Assembly: GCA_905182985.1 (NCBI GenBank)
Contig: CAJJDN010000069.1
Span: forward strand, 29,949-93,948
Reading direction: 5' to 3'
DNA from: Paramecium sonneborni
Taxonomy: Eukaryota > Ciliophora > Oligohymenophorea > Peniculida > Parameciidae
DNA: 64,000 nt
The notes beneath the pieces are model-generated. The model was not told the DNA's origin. It saw only the letters and a program-made list of their open reading frames with translations, and searched no databases. How positions within the stretch are numbered: position 1 is the stretch's first letter; the number at the start of each line of letters is the position of its first letter. This document shows, piece after piece, positions 13,401 through 27,204 of this stretch. The position numbers were made by a program, and so were the translations under genes.

Positions 13401-16400
13401 CTACCATTTTATAAATTTCCATCATGAATTACTAATACACTTAATAATTATGTATCAGTCAATAAAAAATCTGTATGTAAATACATAGCTCTTATTATAA
13501 CAGCAAGAACTTCTACCAAAAATTATTCATTCTTAAATAAATCCTTTACATTTTTCTTCACATATTTAGACCATTTCTAAATGTCTTCTTTCTTCCAATT
13601 TGAAATCTATTCACTATTTTCCTTACTAAAATTTAGTTACTTTTTCTCTTTAATTTAGCATATTAATTAATTCAATTGATACATAATTTCTTTATATTTT
13701 TTTTTTGTCTGATCTTAAAAAAATTAAAAAGATTTATTCTAATTATTTAAACTTTTTAATTTTACTTCTTCTAAAAGTTCTTAGCAGTCTTTTTATTTGC
13801 TTTAGATTAAAGTCTTGTTTGTTGCTATTAAATTAGCTTCCAAGATCCAATATTATATATTTTAAGAAAATAAATTTATCGATTAATCAGATTGTTGCAC
13901 CTCATAATTTATATAAATTTCAAAAACTTTAAAAAAATTATTTTGAGCTTCTATTGACATATGATTGCCTTATTTCACTTCATTTAATTTAAATTTGTCG
14001 GTTATTATTTCCTTAATTTTTTTAAAACCATCAAAACTCCATCCTTATTTAATCAAGCTCTAAATTAAATTTTCTAAAACCAACTTGTTTTCTTAAAAAT
14101 TAAATAAATTTATTATTGAACATAAATCCAGTATATTTATTATATTATCCAATGAAGTCTACTGAGGCAACCTATTAAAATAATCAAATTTATTTTTGAT
14201 TAAAATATTTAACAATTTTTCTAATTTCAATAGATCATCAATTTCACTTAGAGATAAAAACAAATTATTTAGTAATTCGATATTTAATTATAAAGTACTC
14301 ATCATTTTAGCTTACTCAATTAAATACTAATCTTGAATTTGTTGTGTTCCTAATTTATTTTTTAGTTAAGTTTAAATCCAAAAACATTTAAGCTCTTAAT
14401 AATAATTTATTGAATTTTCTATAATCTGTGCACACTTCACTAAGTCGAGAAAGACTAAAATATAAATTATTTCCTATAATTATTGACATTCTAATTTTTA
14501 ATCTAAATTTAGGTTTTTTAGTATTGAAAGCATTAAATTATTATCATTATTCTTTTTTTCTACTTTAATCCAATTTTCAGTCATATTTAAGATTTGCCTA
14601 TTATTAGCTTTAGATTTATATAATAAATTAGTTAATAATAGTTCTCTTTATAAATATTGCTATTCTGTTTTGGGAATTTCTTTAATTTTAACAAAATCAA
14701 TATGTTCTAAGAGAGAGATTATTTCTAATAAATCGTTATTGATATCTATATCTGTTTTTGATTAATTTAAAAATTTTTCTTTTGTTATTTAGCACCAATT
14801 ATCAAACATCATAGATTCTTAGCCTTTAACTTAAGCAGCTAACAATCCTTTAACTGAATAATATCTAAGTATTTCATCATCATTGAATAGATTAACTTCC
14901 AAAATTAGTAATCCAATTTAAGTTTTTAAATTTCCGAATTAATATGCTATTGAAATACAAATAATCATATTGTCTCTTACTTTAGCATTTTTTTCCTCTT
15001 TTAAAAGTTGAGTTTCTATTGTTTATTTTAATTAATTAAATTATTTTAACTTTATGATCTTCGTATATGCTTAAATCAATTTTTTATGTACTTTAAATTC
15101 ATTATTTTAAATTAATCCTTCAATAATAATAACTAAATCTTTATTAATAAAATTCTATTATAAAACTATATAGCAAAGCAATTTAGATAAGCAATATAAT
15201 TACTCTAAACATATTTAATGCAAATCTCTATTGAGAATTTTTAAAAATTGTTCTATTGATTATTAATTAAAAATGAGAAAATTTTTAATATTCTTATCTA
15301 TTATTTCTAATAATTAATTCAATTTAGAAATATCTACTTTATTAATCATTATTTCAAGATCCTTTTGCAATTTTTAAGGACTTAAAATATTTAAATTTTA
15401 ATCAAGTTCTATATTTAATTTCTAAAGAATTTTATTTTCATCTTTCTAATAGATTTATTATATGAATTGATCATCAAGGCATCTTCCTGAAGTTTAAATT
15501 TAATAAATTAGTAGGATACAACCAGATTATAATTCTTCATCCATCTCATTAGAAAAAAGCCTTATTAAACTTTCTATCAAATCATCAGTAAATTCTTTTT
15601 TATTTTCACATCTTAATAAAAGATTTAATGCTTCTATTTTTTATTTCTTTTGTAAAATATTTAATTGTTAAGACAGAAGTAAAAAATGTTATGGAAGTAA
15701 AATTAAATCCTTTTAATTATATTAGTATTTCAGTAAATCATCAATTTCTTAAAGTTAAAATAGATTAATTTATTCTTTTACTGAGTCCTCAAGCTAACAT
15801 TTATGTAAAATATTCAAAATCTTCTATCTCAAATTCTATTATAATTTAAAATCTTTCAGTTATTATAAAAATTTTTCAATTATTTGATTTTATAACCAAC
15901 CTAATTTGGCAATTTTTAATAATATATTGTAACAAATGGTAAGAATGTCAGAATTTTCATCTTCTAATCTATTTAAAATATATGATTATACAATTTCAAA
16001 ATTTTTTGTATCCTATCCAAATTTTGGATTTTTTTCAATTTATTTATCTATTCCTACTAATATTTGATATTCTAAATTTTTATCATTGCACTTAAATATT
16101 CTTTCAATTAACTTTTAAAGTATTTGAATATCAAATTCAGCTACATTTTAACTTAATAAAGCAAAAATAAGAAGTACTTTATTTGACACTTAAATATTTT
16201 CTAAAGATTATTTCAATTTATTTATAATTTCATTAGGTAACACTTGATTATTTTCTAAAACAGTAATGAATATTTTAATTATTCGATCATCAATCTATTC
16301 ATCATTAAGTATATCATTTAGATCTTCAAGGATATAATTAGGAATAGAATATTTATTAAGAGCATGATTTAATAGGATTGCTAGTAATTTTTCCCTATCT

Positions 16401-19400
16401 CCTTTTTTCAACTTAGTGCTTATTTGTTCTAAATTGTGCTTTGATAATCCAAAACCTTGTTTTGTTTTTTATTCGAGATATTTTAAGGCATCATTTTCAT
16501 CTTATTTTTGTTCTTTCAGAACATAACCAACTCTTTCCATTTATAACACTGTAAATACTTTTTCTGACAATTCTTAATTAAGTTCAACTTATTCTAAAAT
16601 TTTAAATGCCTTTTTATATTATGCTTCATCTTCATCAAGATTTGATAATAAATATTCTAAAGTTTTCTCACTCACTTTTTTACCTTTTTTAATGATTTTT
16701 TTAAGGATTTTAAAGCATATTTGTTTATTACTAAATTTTTAATCGTTATTTGCATTATCATCTGCAATATCTAATTAATTTTCTATAGCAAAAATAGTTT
16801 CCTAAGGAATAAATATTTTGTTTTTGTTTTTTGTATAATTGTAAATAATATCGAGTGCTTTTTTTATATCTTAATTTGTATTAAATAATTAGTTAAATAT
16901 TTCAAATACTTAAGTATCAAATTCTTATTATTGTAAATTTGATTAATTAGAAAAAATTATCAATATTGTCTGTTCGATATTTAAAGGTTTTTCATCTTAA
17001 ATAATTATTTCTTAAAAGGGAAATAAACGTGAAAGTCTTTAAATGTGTATTTCATTGATAGCAAATTTGATAGATTTTATGTTTAATGCATTTATGTAGA
17101 TTAAATTACAATAAAGAGAGAACTCTGTTTGATATTTTGGATCTACTTTATCTTATACTTTTAAAATTATTTTATCTTCATATTCTAAAACTTCTGATAA
17201 TGCTTTAGCTGCAAATAATTAAGTTAGATAATCTTCGCTTTCAATAGCTTTTAGCAAATTATCAACAACAGTTTCAGTTATTTTCGATTTTTCAGTCAAC
17301 AAATGATATATTATCTTAGCTGCTTATGAAGAAACACAAAAAGTCAATTCATTTTGAGCTAGAATTGCTACAAATTGATTATTTACTTTCTTTTTATTTT
17401 CTTAGGTTACATAATTTAAATATTCCGACAANCTTAATAAAGCAAAAATAAGAAGTACTTTATTTGACACTTAAATATTTTCTAAAGATTATTTCAATTT
17501 ATTTATAATTTCATTAGGTAACACTTGATTATTTTCTAAAACAGTAATGAATATTTTAATTATTCGATCATCAATCTATTCATCATTAAGTATATCATTT
17601 AGATCTTCAAGGATATAATTAGGAATAGAATATTTATTAAGAGCATGATTTAATAGGATTGCTAGTAATTTTTCCCTATCTCCTTTTTTCAACTTAGTGC
17701 TTATTTGTTCTAAATTGTGCTTTGATAATCCAAAACCTTGTTTTGTTTTTTATTCGAGATATTTTAAGGCATCATTTTCATCTTATTTTTGTTCTTTCAG
17801 AACATAACCAACTCTTTCCATTTATAACACTGTAAATACTTTTTCTGACAATTCTTAATTAAGTTCAACTTATTCTAAAATTTTAAATGCCTTTTTATAT
17901 TATGCTTCATCTTCATCAAGATTTGATAATAAATATTCTAAAGTTTTCTCACTCACTTTTTTACCTTTTTTAATGATTTTTTTAAGGATTTTAAAGCATA
18001 TTTGTTTATTACTAAATTTTTAATCGTTATTTGCATTATCATCTGCAATATCTAATTAATTTTCTATAGCAAAAATAGTTTCCTAAGGAATAAATATTTT
18101 GTTTTTGTTTTTTGTATAATTGTAAATAATATCGAGTGCTTTTTTTATATCTTAATTTGTATTAAATAATTAGTTAAATATTTCAAATACTTAAGTATCA
18201 AATTCTTATTATTGTAAATTTGATTAATTAGAAAAAATTATCAATATTGTCTGTTCGATATTTAAAGGTTTTTCATCTTAAATAATTATTTCTTAAAAGG
18301 GAAATAAACGTGAAAGTCTTTAAATGTGTATTTCATTGATAGCAAATTTGATAGATTTTATGTTTAATGCATTTATGTAGATTAAATTACAATAAAGAGA
18401 GAACTCTGTTTGATATTTTGGATCTACTTTATCTTATACTTTTAAAATTATTTTATCTTCATATTCTAAAACTTCTGATAATGCTTTAGCTGCAAATAAT
18501 TAAGTTAGATAATCTTCGCTTTCAATAGCTTTTAGCAAATTATCAACAACAGTTTCAGTTATTTTCGATTTTTCAGTCAACAAATGATATATTATCTTAG
18601 CTGCTTATGAAGAAACACAAAAAGTCAATTCATTTTGAGCTAGAATTGCTACAAATTGATTATTTACTTTCTTTTTATTTTCTTAGGTTACATAATTTAA
18701 ATATTCCGACAACTCCTCTGGAATAGTAACTTCTGATTTTATTTTATCTATTACAGGTCCCAAACCAATTATAATCATCAATTAACATTGTTCATTAAAT
18801 TCTTTGAACTTTTCAAGTAGAGGTCTGTAATAACAATTCTTTTAACTTTTCTGAATTGAAAATAATAATGATAATAAAAGGTTAAGTTTTTATTATTCAT
18901 AACTTTCTGAAATTTTTTACATAAATAATTCTTATACTTAATAATCTAAAGCTATAGATTATTCTTTTGATAAATAAAAGACAATGAGATCAAGCAGAAC
19001 CTTTGAATAATCATTTTATTTATCAACATTAGCTTTAAATGTATTGATAATTGTTTGAATTGTTTTATTATGAAACAAATCAATTAACTTTCTACTATCT
19101 TTTGCTTACTCTTTCATATACTCTATTCCTTTTTCAAAATAATAATTAATATTACTCAAACAGTCGTAAAATACCTTTTTATAATCTAATGCGCCAAATA
19201 AATAAATATTAATTTCCAATGCCAATAATCTGAATTATTCATTTTAGTCTATTAACAGATAAAATTTTTCATCTTTTTAATTGATGTTTGTTTCAAAATA
19301 TAATTAAGCTTATTTTTTACCCGAGCTTTCATTTTGTTTAATAATATTGAAAAGGGTTTATAATGCAGATATTCTCATTTAATTAATATCATTATCTATT

Positions 19401-21773
19401 AATTACATTAGGTCTTCTTAATTAATTTATTTTTATGATAAAATGCTTTTAATTGGAATTTACAAACATTCTATATCATTTAAATTAGTTTTTGAATTTA
19501 AATTATTTTTTATTTCTTTCACTATATCTTAATCATTTTTATTTTGAAATATCATGTTCTTAACTGTTTCTATACTTTAACAAAATGGAAACAATTTTAT
19601 AACTATTTATTCAGTAACTTATTAATACTCTCTATTTCCAGTTATAATCTAAAATAATTTAATAATCATTCTGTTGCATATATAAATTTAAAAAATTCCA
19701 AGCTTTTTAAACATTATTCCCCAATTACCTGGATTGAAATCCCCTAATTGTTAACCTAAGTAATCTTTATCCTAAATTGTGATTATTTAATTTTGGAGAG
19801 CCTTTTCATAAAGTAATTTTATAGAGGAATAATGACCCAACATTAAATTTAAGTCAGTTCCATCACGTTCTGCTTTTTTTTGAAGCTAAATTTCTGGGGC
19901 TATGCTGTCATTTGGATCCTTATAAAAAATTTTCATATCAAAAGATTGTGAAAATTAATTATAAAAATGATTAATATTGTAATTTTAGCAAGTTTGTTAT
20001 TGTATTTACTATTTTGTAACATGTATATTTGGNTTCTTATACTTAATAATCTAAAGCTATAGATTATTCTTTTGATAAATAAAAGACAATGAGATCAAGC
20101 AGAACCTTTGAATAATCATTTTATTTATCAACATTAGCTTTAAATGTATTGATAATTGTTTGAATTGTTTTATTATGAAACAAATCAATTAACTTTCTAC
20201 TATCTTTTGCTTACTCTTTCATATACTCTATTCCTTTTTCAAAATAATAATTAATATTACTCAAACAGTCGTAAAATACCTTTTTATAATCTAATGCGCC
20301 AAATAAATAAATATTAATTTCCAATGCCAATAATCTGAATTATTCATTTTAGTCTATTAACAGATAAAATTTTTCATCTTTTTAATTGATGTTTGTTTCA
20401 AAATATAATTAAGCTTATTTTTTACCCGAGCTTTCATTTTGTTTAATAATATTGAAAAGGGTTTATAATGCAGATATTCTCATTTAATTAATATCATTAT
20501 CTATTAATTACATTAGGTCTTCTTAATTAATTTATTTTTATGATAAAATGCTTTTAATTGGAATTTACAAACATTCTATATCATTTAAATTAGTTTTTGA
20601 ATTTAAATTATTTTTTATTTCTTTCACTATATCTTAATCATTTTTATTTTGAAATATCATGTTCTTAACTGTTTCTATACTTTAACAAAATGGAAACAAT
20701 TTTATAACTATTTATTCAGTAACTTATTAATACTCTCTATTTCCAGTTATAATCTAAAATAATTTAATAATCATTCTGTTGCATATATAAATTTAAAAAA
20801 TTCCAAGCTTTTTAAACATTATTCCCCAATTACCTGGATTGAAATCCCCTAATTGTTAACCTAAGTAATCTTTATCCTAAATTGTGATTATTTAATTTTG
20901 GAGAGCCTTTTCATAAAGTAATTTTATAGAGGAATAATGACCCAACATTAAATTTAAGTCAGTTCCATCACGTTCTGCTTTTTTTTGAAGCTAAATTTCT
21001 GGGGCTATGCTGTCATTTGGATCCTTATAAAAAATTTTCATATCAAAAGATTGTGAAAATTAATTATAAAAATGATTAATATTGTAATTTTAGCAAGTTT
21101 GTTATTGTATTTACTATTTTGTAACATGTATATTTGGGAAATACTACTTCTTTTATATTTTTCTTTTGATACTTTATTCATTTAGGTATGTTGGGTAGTT
21201 TAATTTTAATTATTCACCTCTTAATAATTAATTTAATTATTGTAAAGCTCTGGAATCAATATTATTGCTCTATAAAATAATATTTAATTGATTCTAATTA
21301 ATAAGATCTTTTTATTTTTCCATTAATTCACATATTGCTAGCACAATTTATGATTTGATTTATTTATCATGATTTTTTCCTAAAATAACGATTAGTTTAT
21401 CAACATCAATTTTATATCCATTTTTTATTTAAAATTTCAGTATAACACAAAATGATAACTTAATTTCATTTTCATCTTAATCTTTAAATTCATTTTCACA
21501 ATCTTTAAATTCATTTTCACAATCTTTTTGCAATTCCTCACAAATATGATCAACTATGTCTTTGTTAATAAGAAATTTTTGGGAAATATGTCTCAATTCT
21601 TTGTGAATATCTTTGATACTGTAATTTTTCTTATAATATTCGTTTAACAAATCCAAAACGTCTTCTTTTTTAAAGTTTTTATACTTATCCTTCAAATTGG
21701 TATATTCTCTCTTCTTAGCTATTTCATTGACCTCTTCTGTTTTTTTTAACTTTTTATAAGCCTAATTAATCAT
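7466..21773 (-). CDS. Giant SecA-type DEAD motor protein with HEAT-like N terminus
   Basis: A single continuous minus-strand gene from ATG 21773 to TGA 7466. After removing two probable assembly duplications it is about 11.9 kb, near 3,970 residues. About 13.9-21.7 kb encodes helical HEAT/ARM-like repeats. About 11.9-13.5 kb encodes a SecA motor: Walker A VATGEGKST near 13375, Walker B-like IVDEVDTML near 13060, FGLTGTLGS near 12460, NLAGRGTDIK near 12100 and FGRTARQGKRGTGQM near 11990. Known SecA proteins drive preprotein transport with SecY; nothing here shows a SecY partner. The C-terminal third (7.5-11.9 kb) has a glycine-rich segment with MALISEGIADSVNSGF near 9740, and a segment with GHDILLQKDG and NNCTYAVALKQL (8.13-8.23 kb) that could be a Cys/His catalytic pair. 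The tail is acidic and repetitive. The codon pattern is the ciliate one (many TAA/TAG), so it is a nuclear gene, not contamination. The family is certain; the cellular role is unknown. Confidence 0.9.
7492..7557. repeat. Three copies of a 12-bp unit at the SecA gene 3' end
   Basis: The unit GGTCAGCCTATT occurs at 7492-7503, 7513-7524 and 7546-7557. Read on the minus strand each encodes the same short peptide around QADP, just before the stop of the SecA-type protein. Confidence 0.8.
7834..7870. repeat. 12-bp tandem repeat coding an acidic DNEN run
   Basis: Three head-to-tail copies of a 12-bp unit (ATTTTCATTATC). On the minus strand they encode repeats of Asp-Asn-Glu-Asn in the C-terminal tail of the SecA-type protein. 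Confidence 0.85.
16152..18712. repeat. Direct repeat of 1,280 bp around a single N (contig overlap)
   Basis: Positions 16152-17431 are repeated at 17433-18712, identical as far as I compared, with one N at 17432 between them. Both copies lie inside the SecA-type gene. The pattern is that of two contig ends that overlap but were joined with a placeholder. If so, only one copy exists in the genome. Confidence 0.9.
18929..21137. repeat. Direct repeat of 1,104 bp around a single N (contig overlap)
   Basis: Positions 18929-20032 recur at 20034-21137 with one N at 20033. As with the preceding junction this is best read as unmerged overlap within the SecA-type gene, not a biological tandem duplication. 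Confidence 0.9.
21483..21525. repeat. 21-bp unit in two copies
   Basis: Two head-to-tail 21-bp copies encode DCENEFK twice on the minus strand, close to the N terminus of the SecA-type protein. Confidence 0.8.
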
Positions 21774-22644
21774 AAAATAATTTATAAAGAGAGTAGTATT
21801 TTTTTAATTCAAAATATCATCAAATTCTATTATTTTTATATATCATATAAATTTTTTATAATCATCATATATTATTATTTTTTGTTTGCCTTATGAGCTT
21901 CTAATTCGTCTAATTAAAGTATTTTTCCATTTAAAAAGTTTATATATTAGTAATTATTCATCTAAAAGTCACTCTTTATGAAAATTAAAATAATAATAAT
22001 TCAATCAATATAATTTACTAATAAATATTAGAATCAATTTTTGATTAAAAATAATATAAAATGAAGATGAAATCAATAAATAATAAGAAATAAATTATCG
22101 TTTACGATGAAATATATTTCATTCATGATAAAGTTGTCTATGGTATTTTATAAATTCATTAAAGACGATGAAATCTTCTATTTTTAATTTAATAAGATTC
22201 TAAATCCATATATAGTTGATGATATTAATAATTAACTTCCATGATATTAGTTTAACAACATTTGATTAACAATTATTAATTAATAGAATCTCATTTATTA
22301 TTCGAATCTAAATAAATAAGAACAAAATCTGGTTAGCTATTAGACAACAAGTTAAAAAATTAAAAACAAATTTCTATATAATTATTAAAACAAAAAAAAT
22401 AAATGAAATAAAAAAGGAATAAATTTAAATGAAATCAAAAGAAGAAGAAATTGCAAATGTTGATTTATTGATAGTAAATCAACGAATAGCATAAAAATTT
22501 TAAAATTTATTTGTTTTTATATATATATAAGTTGACAATGTTTTTTTAGTATCTAATAGAAATAATTAAAAGAATTCAATGTAGAAATGATTTGAAATAA
22601 TAAAAAATAAGAATAATATATACAAATTATAATAAAATTAATTT

Positions 22645-24859
22645 ATGGAGAGTTAAGATAATAAACATAAAAAAAAACATGATGAAAGTGAGAAATAGAA
22701 AGAATTAAAGAAAATTTAAAAGATGCAACAAAAAGCATAGGCTTTGTTAAGAGAAGAGAAGCCTTAGATAAAAAAAGAAAAAAAAATTAATAAAAAAGAT
22801 AAAAGTAAAATAAACAGAGAAAAAGTGATAAAAGCCTTTAAATCATTTATTAAGATATTCTAAGATGATTTGGAGGAATTCTTTGATCTTTTTTCTTAAT
22901 TAGATGATGGATGTGTTATTGAGACTGGGAATATAGAAAATAAAAATATTAAAGAAAAACTTGATAAATTATTGAATAAACTTAAACTAAAAAATTAAGG
23001 GAATGAACAAGCACCAATATTTAAGAAGATTGATAAAAATATAAAATTAGAGCACTATGTAAGAGGTTTATATGATGAAGTTGTAAAAGGAATTAAGTAT
23101 TAAGAACCAGAATCAGATAATTCAAATATTAGTAGGAGTTAATCATCTGATAAAATGGACGAACTCAATAAGAATACAAGAGAACTTTAGCCTTAAAAAT
23201 AATAAATAACAAAATCTGATGAAAAATCAGAAATGGATTTATTTTTGTAAGAAAACTTTTCATAAGGTGGAGACCGAAAATTAACTAATTATTTGAATGA
23301 TAGAAAGAAAGTTTAAACTTAACCAATATAATAATAATAATAGAAGAGTGGTATAAATTTCTATTAAAATTATTAGATGGTTTATATTTGGGTGAAGTAA
23401 CTTAAAAATAGAGAAATCCTGAAGAAATAAAAGATTTCATGAGATGGTATGATTAGGAATTTAGATCTAAGAGTCTTGCAGAAGAACATCGAGAAAAATT
23501 AGAGAGAGAGAGATTAGAAAAACAACTTAAGGGAGGAGTATAATAAAATTAAAAATGTAAATTTTTGAATTATGATTTAAAGAACAAAATGTTCGTAAGG
23601 AGTTTAATAGAGATACGGATATGAATATGAATACATAGACAAGTTAAGAGGTACTTGCAAGAATTAGATAATCTGGATCATTAAATTAGAAGTTTTCATC
23701 TGGACATTTGTAAAATTAATTCATATGATGATTATTAAATTATATGTATTATTTAGCAACTCCAACAAGTATAGAGAAATACACTTAAAAAAATATATTC
23801 TAAGATCCTATAATGGATATGTTGAAGAATAAAAGTCCAATGTCTGATAGAGACATGGTGGGACCAAAGTTTTCATTAAAGAAATTATCAGAGATGAAAA
23901 CTTAATCATGTGAGCAGAGTTAGATTCAGAATATTGAACCGTCAAGATTTGAGAAATTCTATCAATCTATTAAACCTTAATAGGGATAAATGAAGCTTGA
24001 AAATAAAATACAATAAAAGAGAGTATTTGTAGAACCAAAGAAGAAGAAATCAAATTTGATTTAACCAGAATTAATGAGTAAGTAGGATATAATATATTAA
24101 ATGAAAATGATGAAACAAAGAAATAGAATTCGTTAAGAATAAAAATACGATTTAATTGACAGTATGAAAAAGGAAGTTAAAATGGTAGTTACAAAAGATG
24201 AAAGAATTTTAAGTAAATTTTAATAGTTAGAGCAAAATAGAATTGACACATCTCTAATATTAGGTAATAGAACAGGTAGAAGCTTTGATAAAACATTATA
24301 CTAAAGATCAAATAATTTTAGATAAAAATATGAATTGAATCTGGCTTTGAATGATCATTTATTATAAGATAAGAGAATTTGGTATCGTTAAATTAGAAAA
24401 TAGGGTGATAGCCTTCATGAGAATAGAAATCTATATTCAATTGATGAAAAATCAAATTATATGGATTCAACATAAGTTGTTGCAGACATATATACTAATT
24501 TCACTACTCATTATACTCCAAAATAGCAATTCACAGAAATCATAAAAGTCAATTAAAAAATTAGTTAACCCTTATACAGTAAGAAGACTTAAGATAATTT
24601 AAAATAAAGATTATAAGAAGTAAACCCCGATTCTCCTCTGTTGTCATTCGATCACAAATAAGAAATTTCATTGTAGGGAATTAGCAAATTTGATAGAGAA
24701 TTTGAAAGCGTATTATAGGAAGATGATAATTAATTGTATCATTTAGCTGAGAATTGCGATAATAAATAAGATCAAAAAGAGGATGTTATAATTGCTAATT
24801 GGAATCTAAAGAAAAAAGGCTAAACATTTTATCCTAAGTTAATAAAGTATGTTATATGA
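22645..24859 (+). CDS. Unknown charged, glutamine/lysine-rich protein
   Basis: ATG 22645 opens a very hydrophilic Lys/Glu/Gln-rich N terminus. The centre (23345-23540) reads like a compact conserved block: LDGLYLGEVTQKQRNPEE, then DFMRWYDQEFRSKSL, then a charged helix. The C-terminal half is continuous from 23760 to TGA 24857-24859. I do not recognise the family. The frame changes at about 23340 (inside a TAA repeat, no good intron), at about 23561-23586 (a 26-nt GT...AAG segment fits an intron) and again around 23710-23757. So it either has three small introns of which two are irregular, or some base errors. The length would be about 700 residues. Transcription is divergent from the SecA-type gene. 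Confidence 0.6.
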
Positions 24860-25174
24860 ATTTAACTCTATCATTTTTATAATAAAACATTTGTTTATTA
24901 TAATGTATGATTTTTTTAGCTCTCTATTAATATATTAATAAAATTTACCTAATCTTTTGTAAAAATTGAAAATTATTAAGTCTCGCTAATCTTATTTTAT
25001 CTGATTTGAACGATAATCAAAATAAGAAATTTCCTATATGTTCTCTATTTTATCAAGATATGAAAACGTTATCTGAATTTTAATTTTCACATATATTTCC
25101 TAAATTTATTGCTGATTGATACTCAAAAATTCTCATTAATGGATTTATTATCTTGATTAATAATCTTATATAGA
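24860..25174. other. Intergenic stretch, nothing recognised
   Basis: AT-rich sequence between two convergent genes. No frame with protein-like composition was found. Confidence 0.4.
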
Positions 25175-25560
25175 TCATAATTGTTTCTATTTTTCATATA
25201 TACTCTTTTTAACTAAATGAGATAGGTTAACTATTTAGCATTGTTTAATTAGCATTTCATTTAAATCCTCAAAATCATTTCCAAACCCAGAAATACTTAA
25301 TTTTTCAAGTCTTTTTAAAGTTCTTAAAGGAAGTTATTTCATTTAAATTAAATAAGTTGTTTTTAGTAATTGATTAAATTATTACAGAATAGATTAGGAA
25401 GACTATGGCTATTTTTTAAATTGATGACTGAAAATAGGGTTGGCATGTTAAATAGAAGTAATTTGTGTAAAGATAAGTTGAAAATTCGGTGATATATATA
25501 TAATATATCGATTAATCTTTTTAGATCAAATTTAATTGTAAAAAACATAAATGAATGCAC
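25175..25560 (-). CDS. Leucine-rich-repeat-like small protein or fragment
   Basis: The complement codes leucine/asparagine-rich segments with LRR-like spacing: SVINLKNSHSLPNLFCNNL, then RTLKRLEKLSISGFGNDF and IVNLSHLVKKS, ending at TGA 25175-25177. The two parts are in different frames, with a jump near 25330 that needs a tiny intron or a base error. The ATG at 25560 is the first usable one but the gene could begin further up. LRR proteins of this kind act as binding scaffolds; no partner can be inferred. It lies in the same orientation just downstream of the MORN gene. Confidence 0.45.
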
Positions 25561-25721
25561 ACATATTAAATAAAAAGATGAACGCTTCCAATTATATTAT
25601 CAAATAGTAAGAGACTAAAGAATTCATTATATTGTTAAAGATTCTAATGAGATCATAACAATGTCTATTGATTTCATAATAAATATAATTATTAATTAGT
25701 TAATCAACGTATTAAATCCAA

Positions 25722-26828
25722 TCATTCTTCTAACCAATTTACTCTCCTACCCTAATCCCATATTCCATTCTTCATCTTTCCATCAGGTAATACATATTTA
25801 CCTTTTCCATGTTATTTCCCATCTTACCAATCACCATCATAATATCTTCCATCTGGCCAAGTATATTTTCCACATCCTTACTTTTTATCATCTACATATT
25901 ATCCTTCATATGATCTTCCATCTGCCCACTAATAATATCCAACTCCATGCATTTTGTTATCTTTCCACTATCCTTTATAAACTCTCCCATCTGACCAATA
26001 ATACTCTCCCTTATTATAATCTAATATCTATACATAACCATTTATTCTATTATCAATCCAATCTCCTTCATAATAACTACCATCTGGCCAAATATATTTA
26101 CCTTTTCCCTACTTCCTTCCTTCTATATAATCTCCCTTATAACTAGATTTATCAATCCCTAAATTATTAATTTTATTATTTACATCTCTCTTCACCCTTA
26201 CCATGTTATAAATCATTCTTCCAATAACCTTCATACACTGCTCCATTACTTTACTTATATATTCCATATCCATTAGCTCTATCATCTGCCCATTCTCCTA
26301 TATATGAATCACCATCCACATGATAAAATTACCCTTTCCCACAAGCTTTATTATCAACCCATTCACCATCGTATTTAGCACTATCTGGCCATATCTATAC
26401 TCCTCTCCCATCTCTTTTATTACCTATCCATTCACCTTCATATGTTGCTCCACTCTTAAATACAAATATAGGACGTCTTTCTCTTGTTTTTTAATTGTTT
26501 TAACTATTTACTATTATTCTATTACTACATCTCTATTACCTCCAAATTCTTCACTATTGAAATATTAAACATTCTTTCTTTTGTCTTTACTTGCTATTGT
26601 TACTTAATCACACTACTATTCTTAATTCTTCTCCTCCTCTTTTTAATTCTTCTCAGATAAAGATTTCTTCACCTCTTAATAACTCTACCTAGCCTTATGA
26701 CCCTTCCACATTTTTTATATCACAACTGCCTTTTAATTCAAATTCTTATTTCCCTTCTTATCCTTCTCTTGATCTTCCACAAACACTGAAAACTTTGCAT
26801 TCTTCTATTCTGTTGGAACAAACTTCAT
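25722..26828 (-). CDS. MORN-repeat protein with an IQ motif
   Basis: The N terminus from ATG 26828 is basic and contains an IQ calmodulin-binding motif (VIQKMWKGHKAR, near 26720). From about 26450 to 25750 come roughly nine MORN units of the form YEGEW...GxGxY.WPDG. MORN arrays bind membranes or phosphoinositides and scaffold cortical structures in ciliates and apicomplexans. A 25-nt intron (26159-26183) is needed to keep MORN spacing, and a 29-nt intron (about 26485-26513) joins the N-terminal part. Stop TGA at 25722-25724. The combination suggests calcium/calmodulin-responsive membrane or cortex attachment, which is inference. The domain call is firm; the start could lie further upstream. 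Confidence 0.88.
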
Positions 26829-27204
26829 CTATTTCAAATCATTCTATTCATTCCGCTATTCATTACCACATCCAATTAACTACTATTTTATGACTGCTAT
26901 GACACTGATGATAACCCTCTTCTTTAACTATCAGACTTTTTTGTCACCTCTACTTCATTTATTATCTCCTATCTGTCTTTCTAACATTAATTGCAATTAG
27001 AACAATTTCCTCCCATTTTATTTATTATTTTTATATTTAGATCTCTTTACTCTCTATCTTATTACTCTCTCATTCCATACATAAAGATCATTAATATATA
27101 TCAATCTTTCATATATATATTTTATCAGAAACTCCAACCTGATATCAAACATAAAATTAATTCCTCTTATAATAAATTTTTGGATTTAAGAATTACTCTA
27201 AAAT

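Noticed and set aside
11900..13500. Bacterial contamination as the source of the SecA sequence
   Set aside because: The motor is coded with many in-frame TAA/TAG glutamines and is flanked by ciliate-style coding sequence in the same frame and contig.
16152..21137. Biological tandem duplication within the SecA-type gene
   Set aside because: Copies abut exactly at a single N and look identical; overlap of contig ends explains this more simply.
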